Origin: Pseudoflavonifractor sp.
Lineage (GTDB): Bacteria > Bacteroidota > Bacteroidia > Bacteroidales > Muribaculaceae
Reading direction: 5' to 3'
NCBI GenBank assembly: GCA_023667145.1
Contig: JAMPAQ010000001.1
Location: 290,878-352,404 of the forward strand
DNA: 61,527 nt
The notes under the pieces are model-generated. The model was not told where the DNA came from. It did not search any database and worked only from the letters and a program-made list of their open reading frames with translations. The translations under genes were made by a program, and so were the position numbers. Each line of letters starts with the position of its first letter. Positions within the stretch are counted from its first letter, which is position 1. This document shows positions 40,031 to 49,525 of the stretch, piece by piece.

Positions 40031-40079
40031 CATCGGGGTTATTACGTTATATAAATCACATAACGCAATAATCCCGATG
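40031..40079 (+). promoter_or_regulatory. Inverted repeat that includes the start codon of the choloylglycine hydrolase gene
   Basis: The arms 40031-40050 and 40060-40079 pair along 20 positions with 18 Watson-Crick pairs, one G-U and one A-C, around a 9-base loop. The right arm ends with the ATG itself (40077-40079), which pairs with CAT at 40031-40033. In RNA the start codon and the bases upstream of it would be closed in the stem. No T run follows, so it is not a typical terminator. Confidence 0.6.
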
Positions 40080-41123
40080 AAACTTTCCAACCTACTCTTT
40101 CCGTTAGCGATAATCGCCGCCGCTACGGTCTCGACAGAGAAGACATCCGCATGTTCGCGTGCAGTGCTGCTTGGCGACGACAACCTCACAATAGTAGGGC
40201 GCACGCTCGACTGGCGTACACCCATTCCCACCAACCTGTATGTCTATCCGCGAGGTATGCAACGCCAGAGTATGCCACAGGAACCCATGCTCCAATGGAC
40301 ATCGCAGTATGGGTCGGTAATTGCCGTAAGCTATGACGGGGGCGTGACCGAGGGCATGAATGAAAAGGGACTCGTCATGAACGGACTTTTCTGCAAAGGA
40401 AGCGTCTACAAGGAGTCCACCGGCGCAGGCGACACCCCGGTAATGAGTCTCGCAGTGCTGGTGAGCTACTTTCTCGACAACTTTGCCACGGTAAATGAGG
40501 TCAAGTCATGGCTCGACAACAATGAGTTTGCCATCTTTGGCAAGACGTTTGACGGTGGAACGGTATCCCTGCTCCACTGGGCGCTGACCGATCCGACTGG
40601 CGTAACCCTCATCATGGAATATCAGAACGGCAAGCTCGACCTCTACATGTCACGGGATTATCAGGTTCTCACCAACGACCCGGCATTTCCAGACATGCAG
40701 GCCATCAACACCTATTGGCAGAATATCGGAGGCATCAACATGCTGCCGGGGACAGTCAGGTCATCCGACCGCTTTGTCAGGGCATCATTCTTCATCAACC
40801 ATCTGCCTACGGCTGTCGATGCCGCTACAGGGGTGGCCGAAGTAGCCACAGTGATGAACAACGTGTCAGTCCCGTTAGGCTATGAGGTCGAGGGACATCC
40901 CAACCTGTCTTCGACCCAGTGGATGAGCATATCCGACACCAAGAACCTGGTATATTACTTCAAGTTTGCCGAGCAGCAGGCGATGTTCAACATTGACTTG
41001 CAGCATCTCGACCTCTATCCCGGCGCTCCAGTGCTGAAACTCGACACTACCAAGGAGAAAGACTTGCACGGATGTGTCAACAACAAGCTGCATCGCTCCG
41101 AGCCGTTCACCCCTATGTGGTAG
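40077..41123 (+). CDS. Choloylglycine hydrolase family enzyme (bile salt hydrolase or penicillin V acylase type)
   Basis: The 348-residue protein has a signal peptide cut before C26 (STEKTSA|CSRAV), which exposes the N-terminal nucleophile cysteine of this Ntn-hydrolase family. R42 and D45 in GRTLDW have the spacing from C26 expected for the family (16 and 19). EGMNEKGLVMNGLF, VLTNDPAF and SSDRFVRASFF carry the other conserved asparagines and arginine. It should cut linear amides in the periplasm, such as conjugated bile salts, penicillin V or acyl-homoserine lactones; the substrate cannot be decided from sequence. It overlaps the end of the convergent glycosyltransferase gene by 11 bases. 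Confidence 0.9.
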   Translation: MKLSNLLFPLAIIAAATVSTEKTSACSRAVLLGDDNLTIVGRTLDWRTPIPTNLYVYPRGMQRQSMPQEPMLQWTSQYGSVIAVSYDGGVTEGMNEKGLVMNGLFCKGSVYKESTGAGDTPVMSLAVLVSYFLDNFATVNEVKSWLDNNEFAIFGKTFDGGTVSLLHWALTDPTGVTLIMEYQNGKLDLYMSRDYQVLTNDPAFPDMQAINTYWQNIGGINMLPGTVRSSDRFVRASFFINHLPTAVDAATGVAEVATVMNNVSVPLGYEVEGHPNLSSTQWMSISDTKNLVYYFKFAEQQAMFNIDLQHLDLYPGAPVLKLDTTKEKDLHGCVNNKLHRSEPFTPMW

Positions 41124-41955
41124 GCCGACGAGGGTTGCCTTTGGAATCAAAATATCTCATGCCGTATGCGTATCCGCGTGCGGCATGTTTTATAGCGTGC
41201 CACAGTCCCATGTGGCCGCTGCGCTTCTCCCGCCAAGCGTTGAGAAGAATACGCAACGGAGCGGTGAACGGATGGGTGATCCTCCACAACGCACCCTTGG
41301 ACATGAGCACAGATGGCTCGGACATGCGGCGGTAGCCGGTTGTCGCACCGGGATGAAACGCCACCACGCGAGGGAAAAACCGGCACTTCAACCCATTACG
41401 CCGCATCTGCCACAGCAACAGTTCCTCCTCTCCAGCCGCCAATACCGGGGCACCGATACCCATTAGCGGGGACCAACGTATGTAACCAATGCTTTCACGA
41501 CGGAACGCAAGCTCAAACGATGTCAGGAACCAATACTTGGGCAACCGTTCCGACAGATTCCACTCCACCGCCGGATATGCCTTTCGGTCAGCATCACTGT
41601 CGTACATGAAAGCCGCCACATCAATCGCGGGATTGGAGTCGAACGCATCTATGACCGACATAAGCCCCTCGGGTGTATAACTCAGGTCATCATCAGCGAC
41701 AAGGCATATCTCGCCGGTAGCATGAGTCAACGCAGCGTTACGGTTATTACTCAGCCCGGTGGTAGGACTGACATAGACCGCCACATCCTCACGGTCAAGC
41801 GCGACAGGCCGACGTATGCCGACCTTACGCGACATCGGTTGCCACGACACGAGATAGGACACCCCCTCGACCTTAGGCAAGTCTATATCAGCCACGCGGT
41901 CGAGTCCATTCTCCCCGCACGTGCATATCAACACCTCTAATCTCGTCCTTCCCAT
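41113..41955 (-). CDS. Glycosyltransferase family 2-like protein
   Basis: The 280-residue protein has a GT-A fold: an N-terminal strand (LEVLICTCGENG), the segment GLSNNRNAALTHATGEICLVADDDLSY with the DDD metal-binding motif near residue 88, and an acidic EEELLLWQMRRNG motif near residue 178. It transfers a sugar from a nucleotide donor to a glycan acceptor. No membrane segment was seen. Its start overlaps the end of the upstream glycosyltransferase gene by 19 bases, so the two are coupled. The 3' ends of this gene and the choloylglycine hydrolase gene overlap. Confidence 0.85.
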   Translation of the reverse strand: MGRTRLEVLICTCGENGLDRVADIDLPKVEGVSYLVSWQPMSRKVGIRRPVALDREDVAVYVSPTTGLSNNRNAALTHATGEICLVADDDLSYTPEGLMSVIDAFDSNPAIDVAAFMYDSDADRKAYPAVEWNLSERLPKYWFLTSFELAFRRESIGYIRWSPLMGIGAPVLAAGEEELLLWQMRRNGLKCRFFPRVVAFHPGATTGYRRMSEPSVLMSKGALWRITHPFTAPLRILLNAWREKRSGHMGLWHAIKHAARGYAYGMRYFDSKGNPRRPTT

Positions 41956-43046
41956 AGCCTTACAAATCTTTCGGCAACGACACGCGTATCGTTATGTTTC
42001 ATTACAAACTCCCGACCGAGATGTCCCGCCATAGGCAGACGCTCGGGATGGAGCACCACATCCTCAATCAGCGACCTGAGCACTGTGTCATCGGGTATCG
42101 CGTTGATTATCGGACGATTTTCAGTCTCGCCGATGAAATCATAGTATTCAGGCTCGCCACCGCTGATTACCGTCATACCCCTCGACATGGCAAGGAGCGC
42201 GTTTGTAGCGGGAGTATAGGAATAGAGCTGGTCAAGCATCACGTGACATGAGTTCATCAGACTGATATACTCATCGTATGGACGGTTCTCGACCGTCACG
42301 AGTTCAGCCCTATCGGGATAACGTGCCACCACATCCTTGGCGGCGGCCAGAAGCCGGTCGGTACCCTTCTCAAGCATACGCCCCCGCTGCAACCCTATGA
42401 ACAATCTCACCTTATCGGGAACGGTCTGGCAACACTTGCGCTCAACCGCAGCGGTATCGACAGGTATGCCGCAGTATGACACGCGGGCCGTCCCGGCACA
42501 CTCTTTACAGGCAAGATGATACTCATACAGCGCCGTGGCAATCCCGTCAACATGGGAGTATATGTAATCACAATGATTACCTAACAAATTGCCAAGCCAT
42601 GCCTCCTTGACATCCTGTGCCGACAGGGCATAAGGAGTCGGTCGTCCCGCGACCTGCCACTCGCTATAGCGCAATGCCGAAGGATCATTAGCCATCCTGA
42701 CATACCGGGTGTCATTGCCAAGAGCCGTCAGGAACACCGAGCCGTTACGGCGGCGCAGCTGGTCAAACAGCGCCTTGACACGATGGGGTCTCAACTCAAC
42801 GAAAATGGGATTAACGAGCTGCACGACATCATATCCCGACAACCGCGACATCATTGACTGAATCTTGAGCCACAACAGCGCTCCCCCCACCTTTCCGGCA
42901 AGAGGCCGTGACAGGTCAATATCACGACCGGTCATCATCCACCGCGAGCCGGCCGAAGCGACCGTCACCTCGTGGCCGAGTTGACGCAACCCCACCGACA
43001 GCGCGTTATGGTAATTACTGGCATCGCCCAACAGGAGTATCCTCAT
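41937..43046 (-). CDS. Glycosyltransferase, GT-B fold (GT4-like)
   Basis: The 369-residue protein starts MRILLLGDASNYHNALSVGL; a longer frame to 43157 adds 37 residues without match, so the inner ATG is used. The N-terminal domain begins with the GT4-type sugar acceptor fold (GLRQLGHEVTVAS), and the C-terminal donor domain shows RLFIGLQRGRMLEKGTDRLL and the later YSYTPATNALLAMSRGMTVISGG with GEPEYY. It contains a cluster of cysteines (ACKECAG, KCCQT) of unknown meaning. With the coupled family 2 gene it probably builds a surface glycan. Confidence 0.85.
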   Translation of the reverse strand: MRILLLGDASNYHNALSVGLRQLGHEVTVASAGSRWMMTGRDIDLSRPLAGKVGGALLWLKIQSMMSRLSGYDVVQLVNPIFVELRPHRVKALFDQLRRRNGSVFLTALGNDTRYVRMANDPSALRYSEWQVAGRPTPYALSAQDVKEAWLGNLLGNHCDYIYSHVDGIATALYEYHLACKECAGTARVSYCGIPVDTAAVERKCCQTVPDKVRLFIGLQRGRMLEKGTDRLLAAAKDVVARYPDRAELVTVENRPYDEYISLMNSCHVMLDQLYSYTPATNALLAMSRGMTVISGGEPEYYDFIGETENRPIINAIPDDTVLRSLIEDVVLHPERLPMAGHLGREFVMKHNDTRVVAERFVRLWEGRD

Positions 43047-43098
43047 AGATCTGAAATGATAAGAAACGCCTACAAGCAATCTTGTAAGCCATGCCACA

Positions 43099-43106
43099 CA
43101 AAGGTA
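43099..43106 (-). promoter_or_regulatory. Candidate -7 promoter box for the GT4-GT2 pair
   Basis: On the minus strand TACCTTTG matches TAnnTTTG, 52 bases before the start at 43046. The -33 half is weak. Confidence 0.45.
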
Positions 43107-43186
43107 GGCATCCGATATTAAAACGGACATGATATGGGCAATATTATCATGCGCCATAACGTTTTTCCATTATCAGACATACTTCA

Positions 43187-44110
43187 ATGCAGCCCCTCAT
43201 CACAATCATCATCCCCGTACACAACCGCGCCCATATCGTGACACGCACACTCGATAGCGTGTATGCGCAGACTGCACGTCCCCTCTCTCTCATACTTGTT
43301 GACAACAATTCCACCGACGGCTCGCTTGAAGTGCTCAACAGATGGGCAGATACACACAGCTCCTATGACTTCTCTGTCACCATCCTGTCAGAGGAAAAGC
43401 CGGGGGCAAGCGCTGCCCGCAACCGTGGACTCCGTGACACCATTACACCGTATGTCATGTTTTTTGACTCCGACGACGTTATGCTACCCGGTCATGTCAG
43501 GACGATACTCGACACCTTTCATGCCAACCCAGAAGCCGATGTGGTCGGCAATGACATCATCCATCACTCCCTGTCAGGCAAGAGCCGGACACTGACATTC
43601 GGGACATCCCTATACAGCCACATCTTCCATAGCTCATTTGCCACCCAACGATACGCGGCACGCACCTCTGTCATCCGTCAAGCAGGCGAATGGGACGAAA
43701 CCCTGCGAGGATGGGACGACCTTGAGTTAGGTATCCGCATCCATCTCAAAGCCAGTCCACGGACAATAAAGATAAAGACAGCTCCTACAGTGGAGACATT
43801 CCATCAGGTTGAGTCGCTCAGCGGCACCGAGTTTGCCTCGCGCCCCCATGAGTGGGAGACGGCCCTCGACCGATGCACGGTCCATCTCTCTGATGGCCTC
43901 CACACGCGTGAGCTGCGGTATATCGAACTGCGCAGGGTGATTCTCGCTGCCCACTACCGACGCGAGGGTAGTCCCGAGTCCGCGCGTCTTCTTGGGGAGG
44001 TGATGTCGCGTGAGAAAAACCGGCTGAGACGCATATTCTACAGAATCGCCTACTACTATACAGCAGCCGGTGGCCGGGGAATAGCAATCCCGGCAAGATG
44101 GGTGCTGTAA
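43187..44110 (+). CDS. Glycosyltransferase family 2
   Basis: The 307-residue protein is a typical family 2 GT-A enzyme: ITIIIPVHNRAHIVTRTLDSV at the N-terminus, LILVDNNSTDGS, GASAARNRGL, and FFDSDDVMLPGH with the DSD/DD metal motif near residue 99. A later GWDDLELGIRIHL carries the ED-like acidic site. It is divergent from the other two glycosyltransferase genes across 140 bases, and the three probably serve the same glycan. Sugar and acceptor are unknown. Confidence 0.9.
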   Translation: MQPLITIIIPVHNRAHIVTRTLDSVYAQTARPLSLILVDNNSTDGSLEVLNRWADTHSSYDFSVTILSEEKPGASAARNRGLRDTITPYVMFFDSDDVMLPGHVRTILDTFHANPEADVVGNDIIHHSLSGKSRTLTFGTSLYSHIFHSSFATQRYAARTSVIRQAGEWDETLRGWDDLELGIRIHLKASPRTIKIKTAPTVETFHQVESLSGTEFASRPHEWETALDRCTVHLSDGLHTRELRYIELRRVILAAHYRREGSPESARLLGEVMSREKNRLRRIFYRIAYYYTAAGGRGIAIPARWVL

Positions 44111-44128
44111 GGCGTGAGATCAAGCCAT

Positions 44129-44159
44129 TTTGTTTTCCAACGGATATTTGCTATATTTG
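44129..44159 (+). promoter_or_regulatory. Promoter of the parE-coaD-S41-hflX operon
   Basis: TTTG (44129-44132), 19 bases, then TATATTTG (44152-44159) matches the consensus fully and gives a leader of about 35 bases before the ATG at 44201. Confidence 0.7.
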
Positions 44160-44200
44160 TAGTGCCTTTACAGGCTCCATTCACACTTTTATCCCACGCC

Positions 44201-46162
44201 ATGACAGAAGACGACAATACACTCCCTATCGACGACAACGACAACGCGAGACCCACTGACGCATCAACCGACAACTATGGTGCCGACACCATCGTCACGC
44301 TTGACTGGAAAGAGCACATTCGCCGCCGCCCGGGCATGTACATAGGCAAGCTCGGCGACGGGACAAATTCCGACGACGGTATCTACGTGCTGCTCAAGGA
44401 GGTTATGGACAACACCATCGACGAGTACATGATGGGCTGCGGCAAGCAAGTAGTGGTCAACGTTGACGACACGTCAGTGTCGGTGCGCGACTACGGACGT
44501 GGCATACCGTTGGAGAAACTTGTCGATGTCTCGTCAAGGATGAACACCGGGGCAAAGTATGACTCAGCGGCTTTCAAGAAGTCAGTCGGCCTCAACGGTG
44601 TGGGCATAAAGGCTGTCAACGCATTGTCGACCGACTTCTTTATCGAGAGCGCACGCGACGGCCACAGCAAGAGCGTCGACTACTCGTGCGGGGAGATTGT
44701 GGCCGAGGGTGATATAATACCCTCCGACGAGCCATCAGGTACGCTGGTACGGTTTACACCCGACCCCACCATATTCCGCGACTACCGTTACCGTGAGGAA
44801 TTCATCGTGCCGATGATCAAGAACTACACATTCCTCAACACGGGCCTCGCCATCATACTCAACGGCAAGCGCTTCTACTCACGTAACGGTCTGGTCGATC
44901 TGCTAAAGGAAAACCTTACCACCGAACCGCTCTACCCCATAATACACCTGAAAGGCTATGACATCGAGGTCGTCATCACCCACACAAACCAATATGGTGA
45001 GGAGTACTACTCGTTTGTCAACGGGCAGCACACTACCCAGGGCGGCACGCACCTCACGGCATTCAAGGAGGCGGTGTCAAGGACAATAAAGGATTACTTC
45101 GGACGCAACTTCGAGTACTCCGACATACGCAACGGCATTGTCGCGGCAATCTCGATAAAAGTACAGGAGCCCGTGTTTGAGTCACAGACCAAGACTAAGC
45201 TCGGCTCTCGCGATATGGGTCCTGACGGCCCCACCGTAGCCAAATTTATCGGTGACTTCATCAAGAAAGAGCTTGACAACTACCTGCACAAGAATCTCGA
45301 AGTGGCCGACATCATACTAAAAAAAGTACAGGACAGCGAGCGTGAGCGCAAGTCGATGGCCGGAATCACCAAGATAGCCCGCGAACGAGCCAAGAAGGTA
45401 AACCTCCACAACAAGAAACTGCTTGACTGCCGCATACACCTTAACGACCCCAAGGGCGACGAGGACAAGAAACGCGCCTCGTCGATATTCCTCACTGAGG
45501 GTGATTCTGCCGCCGGATCGATTACTAAGATCCGCAACGTCGAGACCCAAGCCGTGTTCTCATTACGAGGCAAACCGCTCAACACCTACGGCCTGACCCA
45601 AAAGGTGGTCTATGAGAATGAGGAATTCAACCTGCTGCAAGCAGCCCTCAATATCGAGGAGGGCATCGACGGTCTGCGCTACAACAATGTCATAATAGCC
45701 ACGGATGCCGATGTTGACGGTATGCACATCCGCTTGCTGCTGCTGACATTCTTCTTGCAATTCTTCCCCGACCTCATCAAGAAAGGGCATGTGTACGTGC
45801 TTGAGACCCCCCTGTTCCGTGTACGCAACAAGAAGACCACAAAGCGGGCCGGGACATCCAAGAAACCCCGTCAGGGCATACAGGACGACACCTATTACTG
45901 CTACACCGACGAGGAGCGCATCGCCGCCATCGAGAAACTGGGGCCGAATGCCGAGATTACCCGGTTCAAGGGTCTCGGGGAAATCTCGCCCGAGGAATTC
46001 CGCGACTTCATCGGCCCTGACATGAGGGTAGACCGCGTCACGTTGAGGAAAGAGGATGCCGTGAGCGAGCTTCTCGAATTTTATATGGGGAAGAATACCG
46101 TCGACCGACAGAACTTCATAATCGAAAATCTTGTAGTTGAAGATGACTCACAGATCTCCTGA
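44201..46162 (+). CDS. parE: DNA topoisomerase IV subunit B
   Basis: The 653-residue protein is the ATPase subunit that, with ParC, separates linked chromosomes. The GHKL ATPase motifs are [14 protein letters not shown], the conserved [13 protein letters not shown] with the catalytic glutamate, DYGRGIP, and [14 protein letters not shown]. The TOPRIM domain shows EGDSAAGS and [19 protein letters not shown]. The overall form ([19 protein letters not shown]) fits Bacteroidetes ParE rather than GyrB. The ATG at 44201 is used because an earlier TTG-like start would overlap the promoter. Its 3' end overlaps coaD. Confidence 0.93.
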   Translation: MTEDDNTLPIDDNDNARPTDASTDNYGADTIVTLDWKEHIRRRPGMYIGKLGDGTNSDDGIYVLLKEVMDNTIDEYMMGCGKQVVVNVDDTSVSVRDYGRGIPLEKLVDVSSRMNTGAKYDSAAFKKSVGLNGVGIKAVNALSTDFFIESARDGHSKSVDYSCGEIVAEGDIIPSDEPSGTLVRFTPDPTIFRDYRYREEFIVPMIKNYTFLNTGLAIILNGKRFYSRNGLVDLLKENLTTEPLYPIIHLKGYDIEVVITHTNQYGEEYYSFVNGQHTTQGGTHLTAFKEAVSRTIKDYFGRNFEYSDIRNGIVAAISIKVQEPVFESQTKTKLGSRDMGPDGPTVAKFIGDFIKKELDNYLHKNLEVADIILKKVQDSERERKSMAGITKIARERAKKVNLHNKKLLDCRIHLNDPKGDEDKKRASSIFLTEGDSAAGSITKIRNVETQAVFSLRGKPLNTYGLTQKVVYENEEFNLLQAALNIEEGIDGLRYNNVIIATDADVDGMHIRLLLLTFFLQFFPDLIKKGHVYVLETPLFRVRNKKTTKRAGTSKKPRQGIQDDTYYCYTDEERIAAIEKLGPNAEITRFKGLGEISPEEFRDFIGPDMRVDRVTLRKEDAVSELLEFYMGKNTVDRQNFIIENLVVEDDSQIS

Positions 46163-46622
46163 CTCCCGGCGCGTGGCGATATACCCGGGTTCGTTTGACC
46201 CGTTCACCACCGGCCACTTGTCCATCGTTGAGCGCGGACTCGCATTGTTTGACAAAATCATAATAGCAATCGGTGTCAACGACGCCAAGCGTTGCTACCA
46301 CACCCTTGAGGACCGTCTTGCCCACATCACGGCGTTGATGAAAGGGGACGACCGCGTCGAGGTCATCAGCTACACGGGATTGACCGTCAAGGTGGCACGC
46401 GAGGTCGGCGCGGGGTTTATCCTACGTGGGGTACGCACGGTCGCCGACTATGAGTATGAACGTAACATGGCATACGCCAACCGAAACATTTCAGGCATCG
46501 AGACCGTTTTACTATACACGTTGCCCGAGCTGAGCTACATCAGCTCGTCAATGGTGCGCGACCTTGAACACAATGGCTATGACGTATCGCCATACGTGCC
46601 GGTATCACGCTCCAATGTATGA
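46143..46622 (+). CDS. coaD: Pantetheine-phosphate adenylyltransferase
   Basis: The 159-residue enzyme makes dephospho-CoA from 4'-phosphopantetheine and ATP, the fourth step of CoA synthesis. [21 protein letters not shown] carries the TxGH nucleotidyltransferase motif, [12 protein letters not shown] is the substrate motif, and [11 protein letters not shown] is the ISSTxVR-type motif. It overlaps the parE end by 20 bases, so translation is probably coupled. ATG 46143 is preferred over a TTG six bases earlier. Confidence 0.96.
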   Translation: MTHRSPDSRRVAIYPGSFDPFTTGHLSIVERGLALFDKIIIAIGVNDAKRCYHTLEDRLAHITALMKGDDRVEVISYTGLTVKVAREVGAGFILRGVRTVADYEYERNMAYANRNISGIETVLLYTLPELSYISSSMVRDLEHNGYDVSPYVPVSRSNV

Positions 46623-46655
46623 CATAACCAACTATTTATATATATCTGACAATCA

Positions 46656-48245
46656 ATGAAAAGCCTGTTAACAACCGTCATAGTGGCCGTCGCGGCTGTA
46701 TTCTCATCAGCCCAAATCATGCCCCCGGCCCAGAAACTGCGGCTCGCCGAGGGGGTCATCGAGAACTACTACGTCGACACCGTCAACTCCGACCTCATCG
46801 TCGAGGAGGCCATCAAAGCCATGATAGCCACCCTCGACCCCCACTCCTCCTACTCGACCCCCGAGGAGACAAAAGCCCTCACCGAACCGCTCGACGGCAA
46901 CTTCTCGGGCATCGGCATACAGTTCAACATGATGCAAGACACCCTCTACGTGCTGTCGGTCATCGCCGGTGGCCCGTCGGAGCGCGTTGGCATACGCCCC
47001 GGCGACCGCATCATCGCGGCCAACGATACCGTTCTCGCCGGAGTCAAGATGCCCAACACGACGGTCATGAAACACCTGCGTGGTCCCAAGGGCACGCCTG
47101 TAGAGGTCAAGGTCGTAAGACGTGGTGAGAAGGATCCGCTCTCGTTCCGCATCATCCGCGATGACATCCCCATCTACAGCATCGACGCCGCCTATATGGC
47201 CGATCCCACGACGGGATACGTGCGCATCTCACGATTTGCGGCTGAGACCCCGGCAGAATTTGACGAGGCTATAAAGAAACTGCGCAAGCAGGGGATGAAA
47301 AACCTCATAATTGATGTCGAGGACAATGGCGGCGGCTACCTTGAGGCCGCGCAGAAACTGGCTGGACGGTTTCTCGACAAGGACGACTTGATTGTCTACA
47401 CCGAGGCTCCCAAGCTGCCGCGATTCAGCTATAACGCCACGACCGACGGCGACCTGCGCGACGGACGCGTTGTCGTCATGGCCAACCAATACTCGGCCTC
47501 GGCCAGCGAGATTCTTGCCGGAGCCTTACAGGACAATGACCGGGGACTCGTGGTAGGACGACGGACATTTGGCAAGGGACTCGTCCAACGGCCATTCCCG
47601 TTTCCCGACGGCTCGATGATCAGGCTCACGGTATCACGCTACTACACCCCGGCAGGGCGTTGTATCCAGAAGCCCTACACAAACGGTGACAGCAAGGACT
47701 ACCGGGCCGACATCTACAACCGCTTCAACCATGGAGAGCTGATGAGCGCCGACTCGATAGAGGTTGATAAGTCGTTGGCATATAAGACACTCCGCAACCG
47801 TCGCACGGTGTATGGCGGTGGTGGCATAATCCCCGACCGGTTCGTTCCCATCGACACGACAGCGTTTACCAACTACTACCGCGACCTTGTGGCCAAGGGT
47901 GCCTTCAACCGCTACTCGATAGACTATGTCGATGCCAACCGCGACAGCCTGAAGGCAGCATATCCTGACGAGATGTCATTCATCAACCGGTTTGAGGTGA
48001 CTGCCCCCATGATGCAGGCACTCATCGACACCGGCAAGGAGGAAGGGGTCGAGTACAACGAGGACCAGTACAATGTCAGCGAGGCATTCATGCGGGTCAT
48101 CCTCAAGGCCCTCATAGCCCGAGACCTATATGAGAGCGGGTCATACTTCAGGGTAGCCAACGAACTCAACCCCATATACCGTGAGGCCCTGCGACTCATC
48201 AACGACAAGGACGACTACGAGAAACTGCTTTCAAGCAAGAAATAA
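46656..48245 (+). CDS. S41-family carboxyl-terminal processing protease
   Basis: The 529-residue protease has a signal peptide (about 1-19), an N-terminal helical part, a PDZ domain (about 82-168, GNFSGIGIQF to the FRIIRDD segment), and the S41 core. The catalytic pair is predicted as S282 in NQYSASASEI and K307 in GRRTFGKGLVQ, 25 residues apart as in Prc. The C-terminal about 150 residues are an extra helical domain. It degrades or processes periplasmic proteins. It lies in the same order (parE-coaD-ctp) as in other Bacteroidales. Confidence 0.92.
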   Translation: MKSLLTTVIVAVAAVFSSAQIMPPAQKLRLAEGVIENYYVDTVNSDLIVEEAIKAMIATLDPHSSYSTPEETKALTEPLDGNFSGIGIQFNMMQDTLYVLSVIAGGPSERVGIRPGDRIIAANDTVLAGVKMPNTTVMKHLRGPKGTPVEVKVVRRGEKDPLSFRIIRDDIPIYSIDAAYMADPTTGYVRISRFAAETPAEFDEAIKKLRKQGMKNLIIDVEDNGGGYLEAAQKLAGRFLDKDDLIVYTEAPKLPRFSYNATTDGDLRDGRVVVMANQYSASASEILAGALQDNDRGLVVGRRTFGKGLVQRPFPFPDGSMIRLTVSRYYTPAGRCIQKPYTNGDSKDYRADIYNRFNHGELMSADSIEVDKSLAYKTLRNRRTVYGGGGIIPDRFVPIDTTAFTNYYRDLVAKGAFNRYSIDYVDANRDSLKAAYPDEMSFINRFEVTAPMMQALIDTGKEEGVEYNEDQYNVSEAFMRVILKALIARDLYESGSYFRVANELNPIYREALRLINDKDDYEKLLSSKK

Positions 48246-48257
48246 CCGATTGACAAG

Positions 48258-49517
48258 ATGAAAGACCATATCATAAGCAAGGAAACCACCGAGCGGGCAG
48301 TGCTCGTCGGACTGGTGACCGTCAAACAGAACGAGCAGAAAGCCCGCGAATACCTCGACGAACTGGCATTTCTCGCCGACACCGCCGGTGCCGTGACTGA
48401 GAAAATCTTCATTCAGAAACTCGACTATCCCAACCCACGCACATTTGTCGGCAAAGGCAAACTTGAGGAAATAAAGCAATATATCGACGATAACGAGATA
48501 GGCATGGTCATCTTTGACGATGACCTCACGTCAAAGCAGGTCGCCAACATCGAGCGAGAGCTTCAGGTCAAGATTCTTGACCGCACGAGCCTCATCCTCG
48601 ACATATTTGCCAAGCGTGCCCAAACCGCCAACGCCAAGACCCAGGTCGAGCTGGCTCAATACCAGTACCTGCTGCCACGCTTGACCCGCATGTGGACCCA
48701 CCTTGAGCGTCAGCGAGGCGGTATCGGTATGCGCGGACCCGGTGAGACCCAGATAGAGACCGACCGACGCATCATTCTCGACCGCATCTCCTATCTCAAG
48801 GAGGAACTACGTGCCATCGACCGGCAGAAGTCAATACAGCGCAAGAACCGTGGCAAGCTGACCCGCGTGGCGCTCGTGGGCTACACCAACGCCGGCAAGT
48901 CAACGTTGATGAACCTCCTGAGCAAGAGCGATGTCTTTGCCGAGAACAAGCTGTTTGCCACGCTCGACACCACCGTGCGCAAGGTGATTATAGACAATCT
49001 GCCGTTCCTGCTCACCGATACCGTCGGATTCATACGCAAGCTCCCCACCCATTTAGTCAACTCGTTCAAGTCCACGCTCGACGAGGTGCGTGAGGCCGAC
49101 ATCCTGTTGCACGTCGTCGACATCAGCCATCCGCAGTTTGAGGAACAGATAGAGGTTGTCGACAAGACCCTCAAGGAGATATGCGGTGACCAGGCCAAGC
49201 CGATGATACTCGTGTTCAACAAGATTGACGCGTTCAAGTACACCCCCAAGGATGCCGACGATCTAACGCCGCGCACCCGCGAGAACATCCCGCTTGAAGA
49301 GCTTGAGGCATCATGGATGGCCCGCATGGCCGACAACTGCGTGTTTATCTCGGCCAAGAAAGGGATAAACATCGACCAACTCAAGGAAAAGATTTACGAG
49401 AAAGCCAAGGAGGTACACCTCACACGCTTCCCCTACAATGATTTCCTGTTTCAGAAATACGACGACTCGTTTGATCAGTCCCATGAGCTGCCGGCTCCCG
49501 ATGGTGACAACAATTGA
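48258..49517 (+). CDS. hflX: GTPase HflX
   Basis: The 419-residue GTPase binds the 50S subunit and rescues or splits stalled or stressed ribosomes. The N-terminal HflX domain (GLVTVKQNEQKAREYLDEL) is followed by a coiled-coil linker with RGGIGMRGPGETQIETDRR, and then the G domain: P-loop GYTNAGKSTLMNLL, switch II DTVGFIRKLP and NKID. The C-terminal part is short. It ends in TTGA, which overlaps a possible TTG start of the next gene. Confidence 0.96.
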   Translation: MKDHIISKETTERAVLVGLVTVKQNEQKAREYLDELAFLADTAGAVTEKIFIQKLDYPNPRTFVGKGKLEEIKQYIDDNEIGMVIFDDDLTSKQVANIERELQVKILDRTSLILDIFAKRAQTANAKTQVELAQYQYLLPRLTRMWTHLERQRGGIGMRGPGETQIETDRRIILDRISYLKEELRAIDRQKSIQRKNRGKLTRVALVGYTNAGKSTLMNLLSKSDVFAENKLFATLDTTVRKVIIDNLPFLLTDTVGFIRKLPTHLVNSFKSTLDEVREADILLHVVDISHPQFEEQIEVVDKTLKEICGDQAKPMILVFNKIDAFKYTPKDADDLTPRTRENIPLEELEASWMARMADNCVFISAKKGINIDQLKEKIYEKAKEVHLTRFPYNDFLFQKYDDSFDQSHELPAPDGDNN

Positions 49518-49525
49518 CCCTCGCC

